Part shown: piece after piece, positions 1 to 7,700 of the stretch
Numbering within the stretch: position 1 is the first letter of the stretch
Layout: each line of letters starts with the position of its first letter
Origin: Syntrophomonadaceae bacterium
GTDB lineage: Bacteria; Bacillota; Dethiobacteria; DTU022
DNA length: 10,598 nt
Direction of reading: 5' to 3'
Assembly: GCA_007119335.1 (NCBI GenBank)
Contig: SKPU01000101.1
Location: forward strand, 1 to 10,598
Program-made: the position numbers and the translations under genes
The notes under the pieces: model-generated
The model's database searches: none
The model's input: the letters and a program-made list of their open reading frames with translations, nothing else
What the model was told of the DNA's origin: nothing

Positions 1-1066
1 CACCCCACCTGATTTCGAAAGAGAGGTTTTCTAAAATGGGGCTGCCATCAAATGATTTGCAGACCTGGTCGAAGATAATGACCTGGCTTCCGCTGCGGCC
101 GCTATAACCGAGCCCGAGTTTAAAACTTTGGGCCTGCTGGGCGGGGCGTTCTGGTTGGTCGAACTTTTCAAGGCGTTTCTGGCGGCTTTTGGCCTGCCTT
201 TTGGAGCGTTCATCAGCCTTGGCTTCACGAATCAGGCGCTCTTCACGGGCTTTAATGCGCTGTTGGCGCTGGTATTCACGTTCGCTGCTCAGCTGTTCGA
301 TCTTAAGCTGTTCCTGGTAGGAGCTGTAGTTTCCGCTGTAAGCTTTGATCCGGCCGCCGTGAAGCGCGAAGATGCGTCTGACTACCCGGTCAAGGAAGAA
401 TCGGTCGTGGCTGACCACCAGCAGGGCACAGGGCAGGTCGCGCAGGTGTTTTTCAAGCCATTCCAGGGCGGAGAGGTCAAGAAAGTTGGTCGGTTCATCG
501 AGCAGGAGCAGGTCAAGATCCTGCAGGAGCAACCCGGCCAGGCGGGCCCTGGTCTTTTCGCCTCCGCTGAATTCGGACAGGGCGCGGTCAAGATCGCTTT
601 CGCTGAAGCCAAGGCCCCGGGCCACTCCACTGAGCTTGCTTTCGACCTGGTAGCCCCCCTCCTCTTCAAAGCGACTGGTCAGGGCGGCATAGCGATCGAG
701 CAGCTCACAGGGCGGCTCTCCTCCCTTTTCGGCCTGCGCGGCTATTTCTTTTTCTAGAGAGGAGATCTGCTCTTTCATGCCGAAAATATGACGCAGGGGG
801 TGTTCGAGATGGTTTCGCAGGGTCCCGTCTGTAATCGGCCGCGGTTCCTGGGGCAGGTAACCGAAGCGGACCCCGCGGGTCAGGTGGACCACTCCCCGAT
901 CAGCTTCAAGCTCACCGGCAATAATTTTAAGCAGGGTAGTTTTGCCCGAACCATTGGGACCGATCAGTCCCGCTTTTTCTCCGGGCTGGAGCTGCATGGT
1001 TATATTGTCCAGGATTAAATCGGAACTATAGTATTTTTCAACGCGCGTAAGGGTCAGTAGGGGCAT
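1..1066 (-). CDS. ABC-F family ATPase (partial, C-terminus beyond the left edge)
   Basis: The frame is open from an ATG at 1066 to the window edge, giving 355 codons with no stop. The first ATP-binding domain is complete: Walker A GPNGSGKTT (residues 36-44), ABC signature FSGGEKTR (166-173), Walker B LLLLDEPTNFLD (186-197) and the H-loop SHDR (219-222). A highly charged Arg/Lys/Glu-rich helical linker follows (about 260-315), and a second ATP-binding domain starts near residue 325 and is cut by the edge. Two such domains, a charged linker and no membrane segment are the mark of ABC-F proteins, soluble ATPases that act on the ribosome in translation or antibiotic protection. From memory the sequence is most like Bacillus YdiF. 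Resistance-type and housekeeping members cannot be separated here because the linker tip and C-terminus decide much of this. An AGGAG lies about 7 nt before the start, and the gene has its own promoter at 1110-1138. Confidence 0.95.
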   Translation of the reverse strand, partial: MPLLTLTRVEKYYSSDLILDNITMQLQPGEKAGLIGPNGSGKTTLLKIIAGELEADRGVVHLTRGVRFGYLPQEPRPITDGTLRNHLEHPLRHIFGMKEQISSLEKEIAAQAEKGGEPPCELLDRYAALTSRFEEEGGYQVESKLSGVARGLGFSESDLDRALSEFSGGEKTRARLAGLLLQDLDLLLLDEPTNFLDLSALEWLEKHLRDLPCALLVVSHDRFFLDRVVRRIFALHGGRIKAYSGNYSSYQEQLKIEQLSSEREYQRQQRIKAREERLIREAKADERSKRQAKSRQKRLEKFDQPERPAQQAQSFKLGLGYSGRSGSQVIIFDQVCKSFDGSPILENLSFEIRWG

Positions 1067-1109
1067 CTTTACTCCTGATTGGTGATAATATATGCTGCTT
1101 GCCTGATCC

Positions 1110-1138
1110 ATTATAGCGGTTGACAGGCTGAGGGTCAA
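1110..1138 (-). promoter_or_regulatory. Sigma-A-type promoter of the ABC-F gene
   Basis: On the minus strand TTGACC (1138-1133) is separated by exactly 17 nt from TATAAT (1115-1110). This is five of six and six of six matches to the vegetative consensus. The expected start of transcription is near 1103, giving a short leader of roughly 37 nt before the ATG at 1066. That leader looks too short for a long attenuator of the kind found before many resistance ABC-F genes. Confidence 0.75.
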
Positions 1139-1180
1139 AAGCCGGAATCAAAACAGGAATTATCAATTTTATTTTTTGTT

Positions 1181-1209
1181 TTCAAAAAGTGCCAAAAATG
1201 TGTTACAAT
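1181..1209 (+). promoter_or_regulatory. Promoter of the Big2 surface-protein gene (extended -10)
   Basis: TTCAAA (1181-1186) is followed after 17 nt by TACAAT (1204-1209), with a TG one base before the -10, which makes an extended -10 element. It matches four of six and five of six consensus positions. Transcription would start near 1216, about 70 nt before the ATG at 1285. It points away from the ABC-F promoter, so the 218-nt gap is a divergent promoter region. Confidence 0.6.
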
Positions 1210-1270
1210 AAACAGTAGTATTTTGCCTAATTAATCTGTTTAGTCAGATGCGTGCCCAAGAAAATTGTAG

Positions 1271-1276
1271 AGGAGG
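1271..1276 (+). promoter_or_regulatory. Shine-Dalgarno site that fixes the start at 1285
   Basis: A perfect AGGAGG lies 8 nt before the ATG at 1285. The open frame extends upstream to a GTG at 1252, but that would place the AGGAGG inside the coding region and add a charged 11-residue head before the signal peptide. The ATG at 1285 is therefore the better start. Confidence 0.85.
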
Positions 1277-1284
1277 AGAAAATT

Positions 1285-1758
1285 ATGAAAAAGTTTTATC
1301 TCAGCCTGGTCCTTGTGTTGGTCCTCGTATTGGCTCTGGGTGGTGCAGCCGGGGCAGAAGATGATGAGGTGGACAGCCCGATTCCGGTAGAAGAAATCAC
1401 CCTGAACACCGACAGCCTCGAGCTGGTTGCAGGTGGTGAAGTTGGTATCCTGCGGGCGACTATCAAACCGGCAAACGCCACCAACCCCAAGGTCGACTGG
1501 TCATCCAGTGATGAGGGCGTAGCTACTGTGGAAGCCAGCAGTGATGCTGTTGTTACCCCGCTCGCACCGGGGACAGCAGTTATTACAGCAATTACTGAAG
1601 ACGGAGGCCTTACCGCCACCGCCACGGTAACTGTACATCCTGATGAACCAACTCCGCCCACAGGAGGCGGCAGTTTCCTCGGCCCCTTGCTTTTGATAGG
1701 CGGGCTTGCGGTGCTGGCCGGTTCATTTATAACATTCAGGAAGTTACAGGCCAGGTAA
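1285..1758 (+). CDS. Secreted Big2 (bacterial Ig-like) domain surface protein with PXTG-like C-terminal anchor
   Basis: This encodes a 157-residue exported protein. Residues 1-24 form a signal peptide: MKK, a hydrophobic core of alternating Leu/Val, and a likely cleavage after AGA at residue 24. Residues about 35-118 make a single Big2 (bacterial Ig-like group 2) domain, seen in VEEITLNTDSLEL (35-47), LRATIKPANAT (57-67), VDWSSSDEGVATV (70-82) and APGTAVITA (94-102). The tail has a Pro/Thr/Gly-rich spacer, TPPTG at 123-127, a hydrophobic segment (about 131-150) and a basic end, FRKLQAR. That order (PXTG-like motif, membrane span, positive tail) is the layout of a sortase sorting signal, but the leading Leu of LPXTG is missing, so simple membrane anchoring is equally possible. 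Big2 domains usually serve adhesion or structural roles on the cell surface. The binding partner is unknown. The gene precedes the LCP gene by 188 nt in the same direction with no clear terminator between. Confidence 0.85.
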   Translation: MKKFYLSLVLVLVLVLALGGAAGAEDDEVDSPIPVEEITLNTDSLELVAGGEVGILRATIKPANATNPKVDWSSSDEGVATVEASSDAVVTPLAPGTAVITAITEDGGLTATATVTVHPDEPTPPTGGGSFLGPLLLIGGLAVLAGSFITFRKLQAR

Positions 1759-1822
1759 TTTAAAATTGGCGGCAGGGAATTATCGGTTTTTGCTGGACCT
1801 AGATTTACATTTTGCTTGCGGG

Positions 1823-1850
1823 TTCGCAGAACGCACCTTGCATTTATAGT
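1823..1850 (+). promoter_or_regulatory. Possible weak promoter before the LCP gene
   Basis: TTCGCA (1823-1828), 16 nt, then TATAGT (1845-1850). The -10 is good but the -35 is poor. No convincing terminator separates the preceding Big2 gene, so read-through could equally express the LCP gene. Confidence 0.25.
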
Positions 1851-1882
1851 GATCCGTCTATTGACAGGTGGTTAATCCCTGG

Positions 1883-1907
1883 CGGGCGCTCATTTTTGAG
1901 CTGCCCG
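1883..1907 (+). other. Hairpin in the leader of the LCP gene
   Basis: CGGGC (1883-1887) pairs with GCCCG (1903-1907). A G-U pair and one bulged C follow, then CTCA (1889-1892) pairs with TGAG (1897-1900), closing a TTTT loop. No U-run follows on either strand, so it is not a standard terminator. It ends about 27 nt before the ribosome binding site and could affect mRNA stability or processing between the Big2 and LCP genes. Confidence 0.4.
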
Positions 1908-1946
1908 TTAATCTATGCTTGCACCTCTGGATGAGGAGGAACTGGG

Positions 1947-2990
1947 ATGGGGAGAAAAAGAAGAAAAAACAGTCGCAGCACGCGAAGATCTTTTGGGAGG
2001 CACAAAAAATCGCCTGAAACGATATTCTGGATAGTTTTAATCGCTGTTATAGCTTTATCGGGAACAGGCTTCTTTGTGCACAACACTCTTTTTTCTTCGT
2101 GGGGCGCGTCTGCCAGTGAACAGGACCAAAACCAACCGGTTGCAGTAGAGGTTGAAGAACCGAATCCTGAGCAGGAAAATGATCATGTCTGGGAACCTAA
2201 AAAACCGGATGGTCAAAAAAATATTCTCCTCCTTGGACTCGATGACCGGGGCATGAGCGATTTGATAATGATTATTTCTTACGATTTATCTACCTATGAG
2301 AGCGCACTGCTCTCTATCAAACGCGACACATTCGTCTCTAATCAGGATTGGGCCCCCCAGGATTCCGGGCAAGATCACCTGGCCTGGGCCAACAATCGCG
2401 GGATGGGCCAGAATAACGATTACCATGCCGGAGCCCGGCTGGCGGCAAAAACAGTAGAAGATTTGTTGGATATCGATCTGCATGCCTATGCCAGTATCAC
2501 CCTGGACGGCTTCATCAGGCTTGTCGATTACATTGGCGGAGTGGAAATTACGGTGGCCCCGGAATTCAGTGAACGTGGCCTGCCCACCGGTTTACAACAA
2601 TTAGACGGCAAGCAGGCTTTAATCTATTCCAGGCACCGTCAGAATCCGCGCATCCCGGAACCGGGATCAGCCAGTCAGCACGAAGATCGGGTGCTGCGTA
2701 ACCAGCATCTGCTAAAAGGAATGCTTGAACAGTGCAAAACGATGGAAACCGAACAGCTGATGGAAGTTACTGAGCAGTTAGATGACAAGTTATATACGAG
2801 CCTGGAAGACTGGGATATTCTCGACCTGCTTAATCTGCTCTATAACCAGGATCCGGAGGGAATGGAAACAGCGGTTCTGCCCGGTGAAGGCGAGATTATC
2901 TACCAGGAACGCATCGATAGCAAAACTTATTACTACTTTCCTGATTTTGAAGAAACCGATCATTTACTACAAAGGCTGGGACTGAAGTGA
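1947..2990 (+). CDS. LytR-CpsA-Psr (LCP) family cell-wall glycopolymer ligase
   Basis: This 347-residue protein has the usual LCP layout: a very basic cytoplasmic head (residues 1-22), one signal-anchor helix (about 26-46), an acidic linker (55-88), and an extracellular LCP domain (about 90-265). Family landmarks are NILLLGLDDRG (92-102), SDLIMI (104-109), LSIKRDT (122-128, where most members have IPRDT), LDGFIRLVDYIGGVE (186-200), YSRHR (227-231) and the Arg pair in EDRVLRNQ (246-253). The family transfers lipid-linked glycopolymers such as teichoic acids or capsule to peptidoglycan, and the conserved Asp/Arg residues that bind the pyrophosphate are present. The region after 265 is a less conserved helical extension. 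An AGGAGG (1934-1939) sits 7 nt before the ATG. The stop overlaps the next gene by 4 nt. The convergent cluster on the other strand encodes GDP-mannose-type sugar metabolism, so a mannose-containing wall polymer is a possible but unproven substrate. Confidence 0.92.
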   Translation: MGRKRRKNSRSTRRSFGRHKKSPETIFWIVLIAVIALSGTGFFVHNTLFSSWGASASEQDQNQPVAVEVEEPNPEQENDHVWEPKKPDGQKNILLLGLDDRGMSDLIMIISYDLSTYESALLSIKRDTFVSNQDWAPQDSGQDHLAWANNRGMGQNNDYHAGARLAAKTVEDLLDIDLHAYASITLDGFIRLVDYIGGVEITVAPEFSERGLPTGLQQLDGKQALIYSRHRQNPRIPEPGSASQHEDRVLRNQHLLKGMLEQCKTMETEQLMEVTEQLDDKLYTSLEDWDILDLLNLLYNQDPEGMETAVLPGEGEIIYQERIDSKTYYYFPDFEETDHLLQRLGLK

Positions 2991-3559
2991 GCAGAAGAGT
3001 ATACCGGAGGCGGAGGAAAAAACCCCGCCGAAAAAAGTGGCCGCTCGTGGTCATATCAATAGTCTTACTGGCCGGGCTTGCGCTGGCTGCTTCAATAGCG
3101 CTTGGCTACAACCCCTTACTGGCAAGCCAGCTGCGGGCCCAGTATGGTGACGATTTCTTCAGCGAGTTTGGAGTGTCTGCGCCTGTGACAGACAGTGGGG
3201 AGCAAGATTTAGATAGCATCATTGATGCATATGAACCTGCTTTTGAAGAGCTTGAAGATAAAGCTATGGAGAGGCTGGAAAGCCTTTTCCAGGCAGCCTT
3301 AAACGAGTACCACAAGCAGGATAAAGACGGGACCGTGGATCGCTTTGTGCTGACCAACAAATATATCCAGGCCGGGCGGATGCTTGAAAATAACGTGGAT
3401 GAGATTTTTTATGAGATGCTCGAGGAGATGGAAGCGGAATTAAACAGGCAGGGTCATTCTACCAGGATTACCGGTGAAATCGAGGAAAATTATCAGGAGA
3501 CAAAAGATGAAAAGAAGCGGGAGCTGCTTAACCGGCTGCGCCAAAAAATCAGCGAGTAA
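2987..3559 (+). CDS. Arg-rich single-pass membrane protein coupled to the LCP gene (unknown function)
   Basis: I do not recognise this 190-residue protein. It begins at a GTG that overlaps the LCP stop (GTGA), which implies translational coupling. There is no strong separate ribosome binding site, only AAAGG-like purines upstream. Residues 1-17 are almost all Arg and Lys. Residues 18-40 form one membrane helix (WPLVVISIVLLAGLALAASI is its core). The outside part (about 48-190) is acidic and predicted to be helical, with Glu/Lys-rich stretches that suggest coiled coil (82-110, 135-155, 165-188). The head-helix-outside order matches the topology of the LCP protein before it, so the two may sit side by side in the membrane. 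No catalytic motif is visible. A terminator follows 31 nt after the stop, so this is the last gene of the operon. Confidence 0.85.
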   Translation: MSRRVYRRRRKKPRRKKWPLVVISIVLLAGLALAASIALGYNPLLASQLRAQYGDDFFSEFGVSAPVTDSGEQDLDSIIDAYEPAFEELEDKAMERLESLFQAALNEYHKQDKDGTVDRFVLTNKYIQAGRMLENNVDEIFYEMLEEMEAELNRQGHSTRITGEIEENYQETKDEKKRELLNRLRQKISE

Positions 3560-3590
3560 GTAAACAAGGGGACAAGCATTTTTATAAAGT

Positions 3591-3628
3591 AGAGCGGGCT
3601 CGCGCCGTAAGCGGCAAGCTCTTTTTTT
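3591..3628 (+). terminator. Rho-independent terminator of the plus-strand operon
   Basis: AGAGC (3591-3595) pairs with GCTCT (3618-3622), and an inner stem GCCG (3604-3607) pairs with CGGC (3612-3615) around a TAAG loop. A run of seven T follows (3622-3628). In the other direction the hairpin is followed only by ACTTTAT, so it would end the minus-strand cluster less efficiently. The T-run overlaps the stop codon of the convergent oxidoreductase gene (3627-3629), so the two operons share this junction with no spare sequence. Confidence 0.75.
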
Positions 3629-4760
3629 ATGCTCCAAGCAATCTGCCGACCAGGCGGGCAATGCCGAAGGAGGCCGTCAGGCCGGGTGATTCAATGCCGA
3701 TCAGGTTGATCAGGCCGGGGAGGCTGCGTTCTGATTCCTCGCGGATTACAAAGTCGCGGAATGGTTCGCCGGGACCGGATAATTTGGGCCTGATCCCGGC
3801 CATTTCGGGTTCGAGATCAGCTTCTTCGATGAAAGGTAAAAATGCTTTTACGGCGCAGTAGAAATCAGCGGCGTGTTCCGGATCAACGCGGTAATCTTCT
3901 TCTGGAATATAGAGCGTGTTCGGGCCGAGCCTGAGGCGGCCGTCCAGCGTTTTGGTGGCATGAATGCCCAGTCCGGTCAGATCTTGCAGCGGGGGCGGAT
4001 AAATCAGGTGCCTGATCAAGCTGCCCTTAACCTGGGGGAGGCTGAAGTACTCACCCTTGCAGAGATGTAAACGGTAACCGGCTGCTGCGGGATCGATCCC
4101 GGTCAGGGCTGCTATGCGGTCAGACTGCAGTCCGGCACAGTTGATCAGATGGAGACACTCCAGGGCATCGGTGCTGCGGTCGGGGTTTTCAAAGTGAACC
4201 CGGTATCCTTCGCTGAGCGGTTCGATTGCGTTCACAAAATGGCAGTAAGCGGGTAAAACCCCGTTTTGTAAGGCATTTTGCTCCAGGCGGGTCATCAGGG
4301 CATGGCTGTCAATGATCCCGGTGGAAGGGGAAAGCAGGGCATGCTTTGCGTTAACCGAGGGTTCGAGCTCGCTTACTTGAGAGGATCCGAGTACTTCGAG
4401 ATCATCCACCCCGTTAGCGGTAGCCTGGTCGAGCAGTTCCTCCAGGGAAGCTGATTCTTCAGCAGTCCCGGCAACTATTAGTTTGCCGGTGCGCTGGTAG
4501 GGGATCTTCCACTTATCGCAGAACTCATAAAGCAGGGTTTTACCTTCTACGCAGAGCCCTGCTTTCAAGGTCCCGGTCGGATAGTAGATGCCGGCGTGAA
4601 TCACTTCGCTGTTGCGGCTGGACGTTTCGCGGCCGAAGCTTTCGTGCCGATCTATCAAAACAGCGGAGCTTCCCGGCCACCGGGCAGAAAGCTCTTCGGC
4701 AACAGCCAGGCCAATCACCCCGGCGCCTATAATTATTGTATCGACTTTATCATACTTCAT
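3627..4760 (-). CDS. FAD-dependent oxidoreductase, L-2-hydroxyglutarate dehydrogenase (LhgO)-like
   Basis: This 377-residue protein belongs to the DAO (D-amino-acid oxidase-like) FAD superfamily. The N-terminal Rossmann motif is IIIGAGVIG (9-17) with an acidic strand end, LIDRHES. SSRNSEVIHAGIYYPTG follows, typical of the L-2-hydroxyglutarate dehydrogenase branch, as is the later GLGIHATKTLDGRLRLGPN segment. The C-terminal GIESPGLTASFGIARLVG is the second FAD contact. Known relatives oxidise L-2-hydroxyglutarate or similar 2-hydroxy acids and pass electrons to the quinone pool or another acceptor. The true substrate here is unknown. There is no signal peptide, so it should be cytoplasmic or at the inner membrane face. 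Its ATG overlaps the stop of the GDP-mannose fusion gene as ATGA, implying coupled translation, although a role in sugar-nucleotide metabolism is not obvious. The stop lies in the T-run of the convergent operon's terminator. Confidence 0.88.
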   Translation of the reverse strand: MKYDKVDTIIIGAGVIGLAVAEELSARWPGSSAVLIDRHESFGRETSSRNSEVIHAGIYYPTGTLKAGLCVEGKTLLYEFCDKWKIPYQRTGKLIVAGTAEESASLEELLDQATANGVDDLEVLGSSQVSELEPSVNAKHALLSPSTGIIDSHALMTRLEQNALQNGVLPAYCHFVNAIEPLSEGYRVHFENPDRSTDALECLHLINCAGLQSDRIAALTGIDPAAAGYRLHLCKGEYFSLPQVKGSLIRHLIYPPPLQDLTGLGIHATKTLDGRLRLGPNTLYIPEEDYRVDPEHAADFYCAVKAFLPFIEEADLEPEMAGIRPKLSGPGEPFRDFVIREESERSLPGLINLIGIESPGLTASFGIARLVGRLLGA

Positions 4761-7700
4761 TTTATCTCTAGCACGGCTTCGCGCAAACGGGCCAATTTTT
4801 GCTCTGCTGCAAAGGCCTCCGGAGCTGTAACCGACAGGTAAAACTTAACTTTCGGCTCGGTACCTGAAGGGCGCACAGCAAACCACGAACCGTCCTCTAA
4901 ACTAAAGTGTAAAACCGGGGAACGGGGCAAAGTAAGCTCGTATTCCCGGCCGGACTGTAAATCCCAGCCCTTGCCCTGCTCATAATCCCTCTTTTCCACG
5001 ACCTGCAGGCCGCCTAATTGGGCGGGCAGCGCATGGTAGGCGGCAACATGACGGCCTGCCTCGGAGATATCTTCCAGTTCTATGGTAAAAAGGTCTTCGT
5101 AGTGGTAACCAAAGCGCTGTTGGAGCTCATCTAAGACCTGGAGCAGATTTTTACCGTATTCCTTGTAATATGCGGTCATTTCTGCGATCAGGTGGGCGGC
5201 AATAATTGCATCTTTGTCCCGGACAAAAGTGCCGGACAAGTAACCGCAGCTTTCTTCGTAGCCGAAAATAAACCGGGGGGTGCCCCGGGCTTCTAATTCC
5301 TTGATTCTTTCACCGATAAACTTAAAACCGGTCAGGGTTTCGATAACCTGCAGGCCGTAAGATTCTGCGATCCTGCGGCCGAGGTCACCGGTCACAATTG
5401 TTTTGATCAGGGCCGGTTCAGCAGGCATGGCCTCCTGCTCCATCAGGCGGCTGCAGATGTACTCGATTAGCAGAGCTCCGACCTGGTTGCCGCTTAAGAT
5501 TACGTAGTCGGACCGGTGATCTCGAATAGCAGTGCCGACCCGGTCTCCGTCGGGATCGGTTGCTAAAACCAGATCCGCTTCAACGCTGCGAGCTTTTGCC
5601 AGGGCCATATCGAGCGCTGCCGGGTCTTCGGGGTTGGGTACCTCCACGGTACTGAATTCTGAGTCGGGGTTGCTCTGTTCCTCGACCGGAAATAGCGCGA
5701 TGTAGTCAGGTTCGGCAAGCAGGGTCGGGATGTAAACTTCCCCGGTCCCATGCAGGGGCGTAAAAACTACCTTTATATTCTCCCGGGGTTTGCTTAAGGA
5801 CAGGGCTTTTACTTTCTCCAGGTAGCTTTGATCCAGAGCCGGATCGATAGTTTCCATCAACCCTTTTGCGATGGCTTCTTCCCGGGGCATGGTCTGCACA
5901 TCATGAAACATGTCTACTGCTGTAATAGCCTCGACAAGATCGTCAACCAGCGGGCTGACCGCCTGCCCTCCATCGGGGCCGTATACTTTATAACCGTTAT
6001 ACTGCGGAGGATTATGGCTGGCAGTGATTACAATGCCGGCAGCACAGCCGAGTTCGCGGGTGGCATAGGAGAGGACTGGAGTAGGGCGAATATCATTAAA
6101 AAGCAGGGCTTTAATTCCATTGGCCGCTAAAACCCCGGCAGCTGCTTCGGCAAATTCAGGCGAATAGCGGCGGGTGTCGTAGGCGATAGCTACCTTTAAA
6201 GAAGCCTCTTTGGAAGAATCCCCATCGCCCGCGGACCCTTCTGATGACGGGCTTGCTGCCGCAAGCTTGTTTAAGTAATCAGCCAGGCCCTGCGTGGCGC
6301 GGCGAATGATATAGCGGTTAATGCGGTTCAATCCGGGGCCGATTACCCCGCGCATCCCGCCGGTGCCAAAAACCAGCTCACTGCCGAAGTGGTTTTGAAT
6401 CTGTTCGGCATCATCCTGCATAGCCAGTAATTCCCGGCGCATATCTGCTTCGAGCTCGGGGTGGGCCAGCCACTGTTCAAAGCGCTGGCGGGCTAGTTGA
6501 GCCGGGTTCGCGTCTGCTGCCGGCAAAGAGGACGGTTTTGCCGGGTTATCCCCTCCGCAAGAAGTTTCCCCCGCTGCATCCGTGCGCCCGTAGTCATCTT
6601 CAAAGCGTTCGATATCATCTTCGCCAAGGTACTTACCGCTTTGCACCTCGATGAAAACAAGCGGTTCTTCCCCTTTATTTTCCATGCGGTGGCGCGCTCC
6701 GGTCGGGACAAAAATGTGCTCCCCCTGCTGAACCGTAAATTGCTGATCATTGATGGTCACATAAGCCTCCCCGTTAACCACCACCCAGTTTTCAGATCGG
6801 TGGCGGTGGCTCTGCAGGCTGAGGCGCGATCCGGGATTGACGTTAATCCTTTTAACCTGGTACTTGTCGCCAATTTCAAGAGAAGTATAGCTGCCCCAGG
6901 GCCGGTAAACGGTTTGATGTTCTCTGGCTTCTTTGGCCCCCTGCGCGGACAACTGGTCTACTATTTTTTTAACATCCTGGGTTTGTTTGCGGTCGCAAAC
7001 CAGCAGGGCATCAGCAGTATCAACGATCACTAAGTCTTTGATCCCGGCTGTGCCGATTAGCCGTTGATCAGAGATAATCAAGCTGTTTTCAGTATCGACC
7101 GGGATGACCCGCCCTTTAATATAGTTGCCTTCTTCATCCCTGGGGGCCACCTGGTAGAAAGCTTCCCAGCTGCCCAGGTCGCTCCAGTCAATATCAGCAG
7201 GGATCACTGTTACCCCGTCTGCGCACTCTAAGATACCGTAATCAATAGAGATTTTCTCCAGGGTTTGATAGATTTCTTCGAGGTTTGAAAACTTATAGTA
7301 ATCTATTTTGTAAAGTGCGTTATACATTTCCGGTAAGTGTTTGCTGTACTGTTCGAGAAGCGCATCCACCCGGAAAACAAACATCCCGCTGTTCCAGAGG
7401 TAACGGGAATCCTCAAGGTAATTCTTTGCTGTTTCAAGATCGGGCTTTTCCGCGAATTTAGCGACGCTGTGGGTTGACTGGTCTAACTTCTCGCCGCAGC
7501 ATATATAGCCATATCCGGTTTCAGGGTAGGTAGGGCGAATGCCAAAAGTGACCAGGCCATACTGCTGTGCTGCAGCCCGACCGGTGAGCAGAAGTTCATT
7601 AAAGCGGGCGTGATCCTTGATGAGGTGATCGGAGGGCAGGACCGCCATTACTGCGTCAGGGCCTGCTTCACCCTGCAGATAGCAGGCAGCAAGGCCGATC

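Noticed and set aside
128..757. Long plus-strand open frame of 209 codons
   Set aside because: It is antisense to the ABC-F gene, whose frame shows all expected motifs. The plus-strand product has no recognisable feature.
1252..1284. GTG start at 1252 that lengthens the Big2 protein by 11 residues
   Set aside because: The AGGAGG at 1271-1276 would fall inside the gene, and the added charged residues would precede a normal signal peptide. The ATG at 1285 fits far better.
1300..1340. Leu-Val alternation in the Big2 signal peptide as a coding tandem repeat
   Set aside because: The codons vary (ctg gtc ctt gtg ttg gtc ctc gta), so there is no DNA-level tandem repeat. It is simply a hydrophobic core.
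1861..1889. Perfect TTGACA at 1861-1866 as a -35 box for the LCP gene
   Set aside because: At 16-18 nt spacing the -10 position is GC-rich (GGGCGC), with no TATAAT-like hexamer.
6497..7033. Plus-strand open frame of 178 codons
   Set aside because: It is antisense to the ManC half of the fusion gene and shows no protein-like motif or ribosome binding site.
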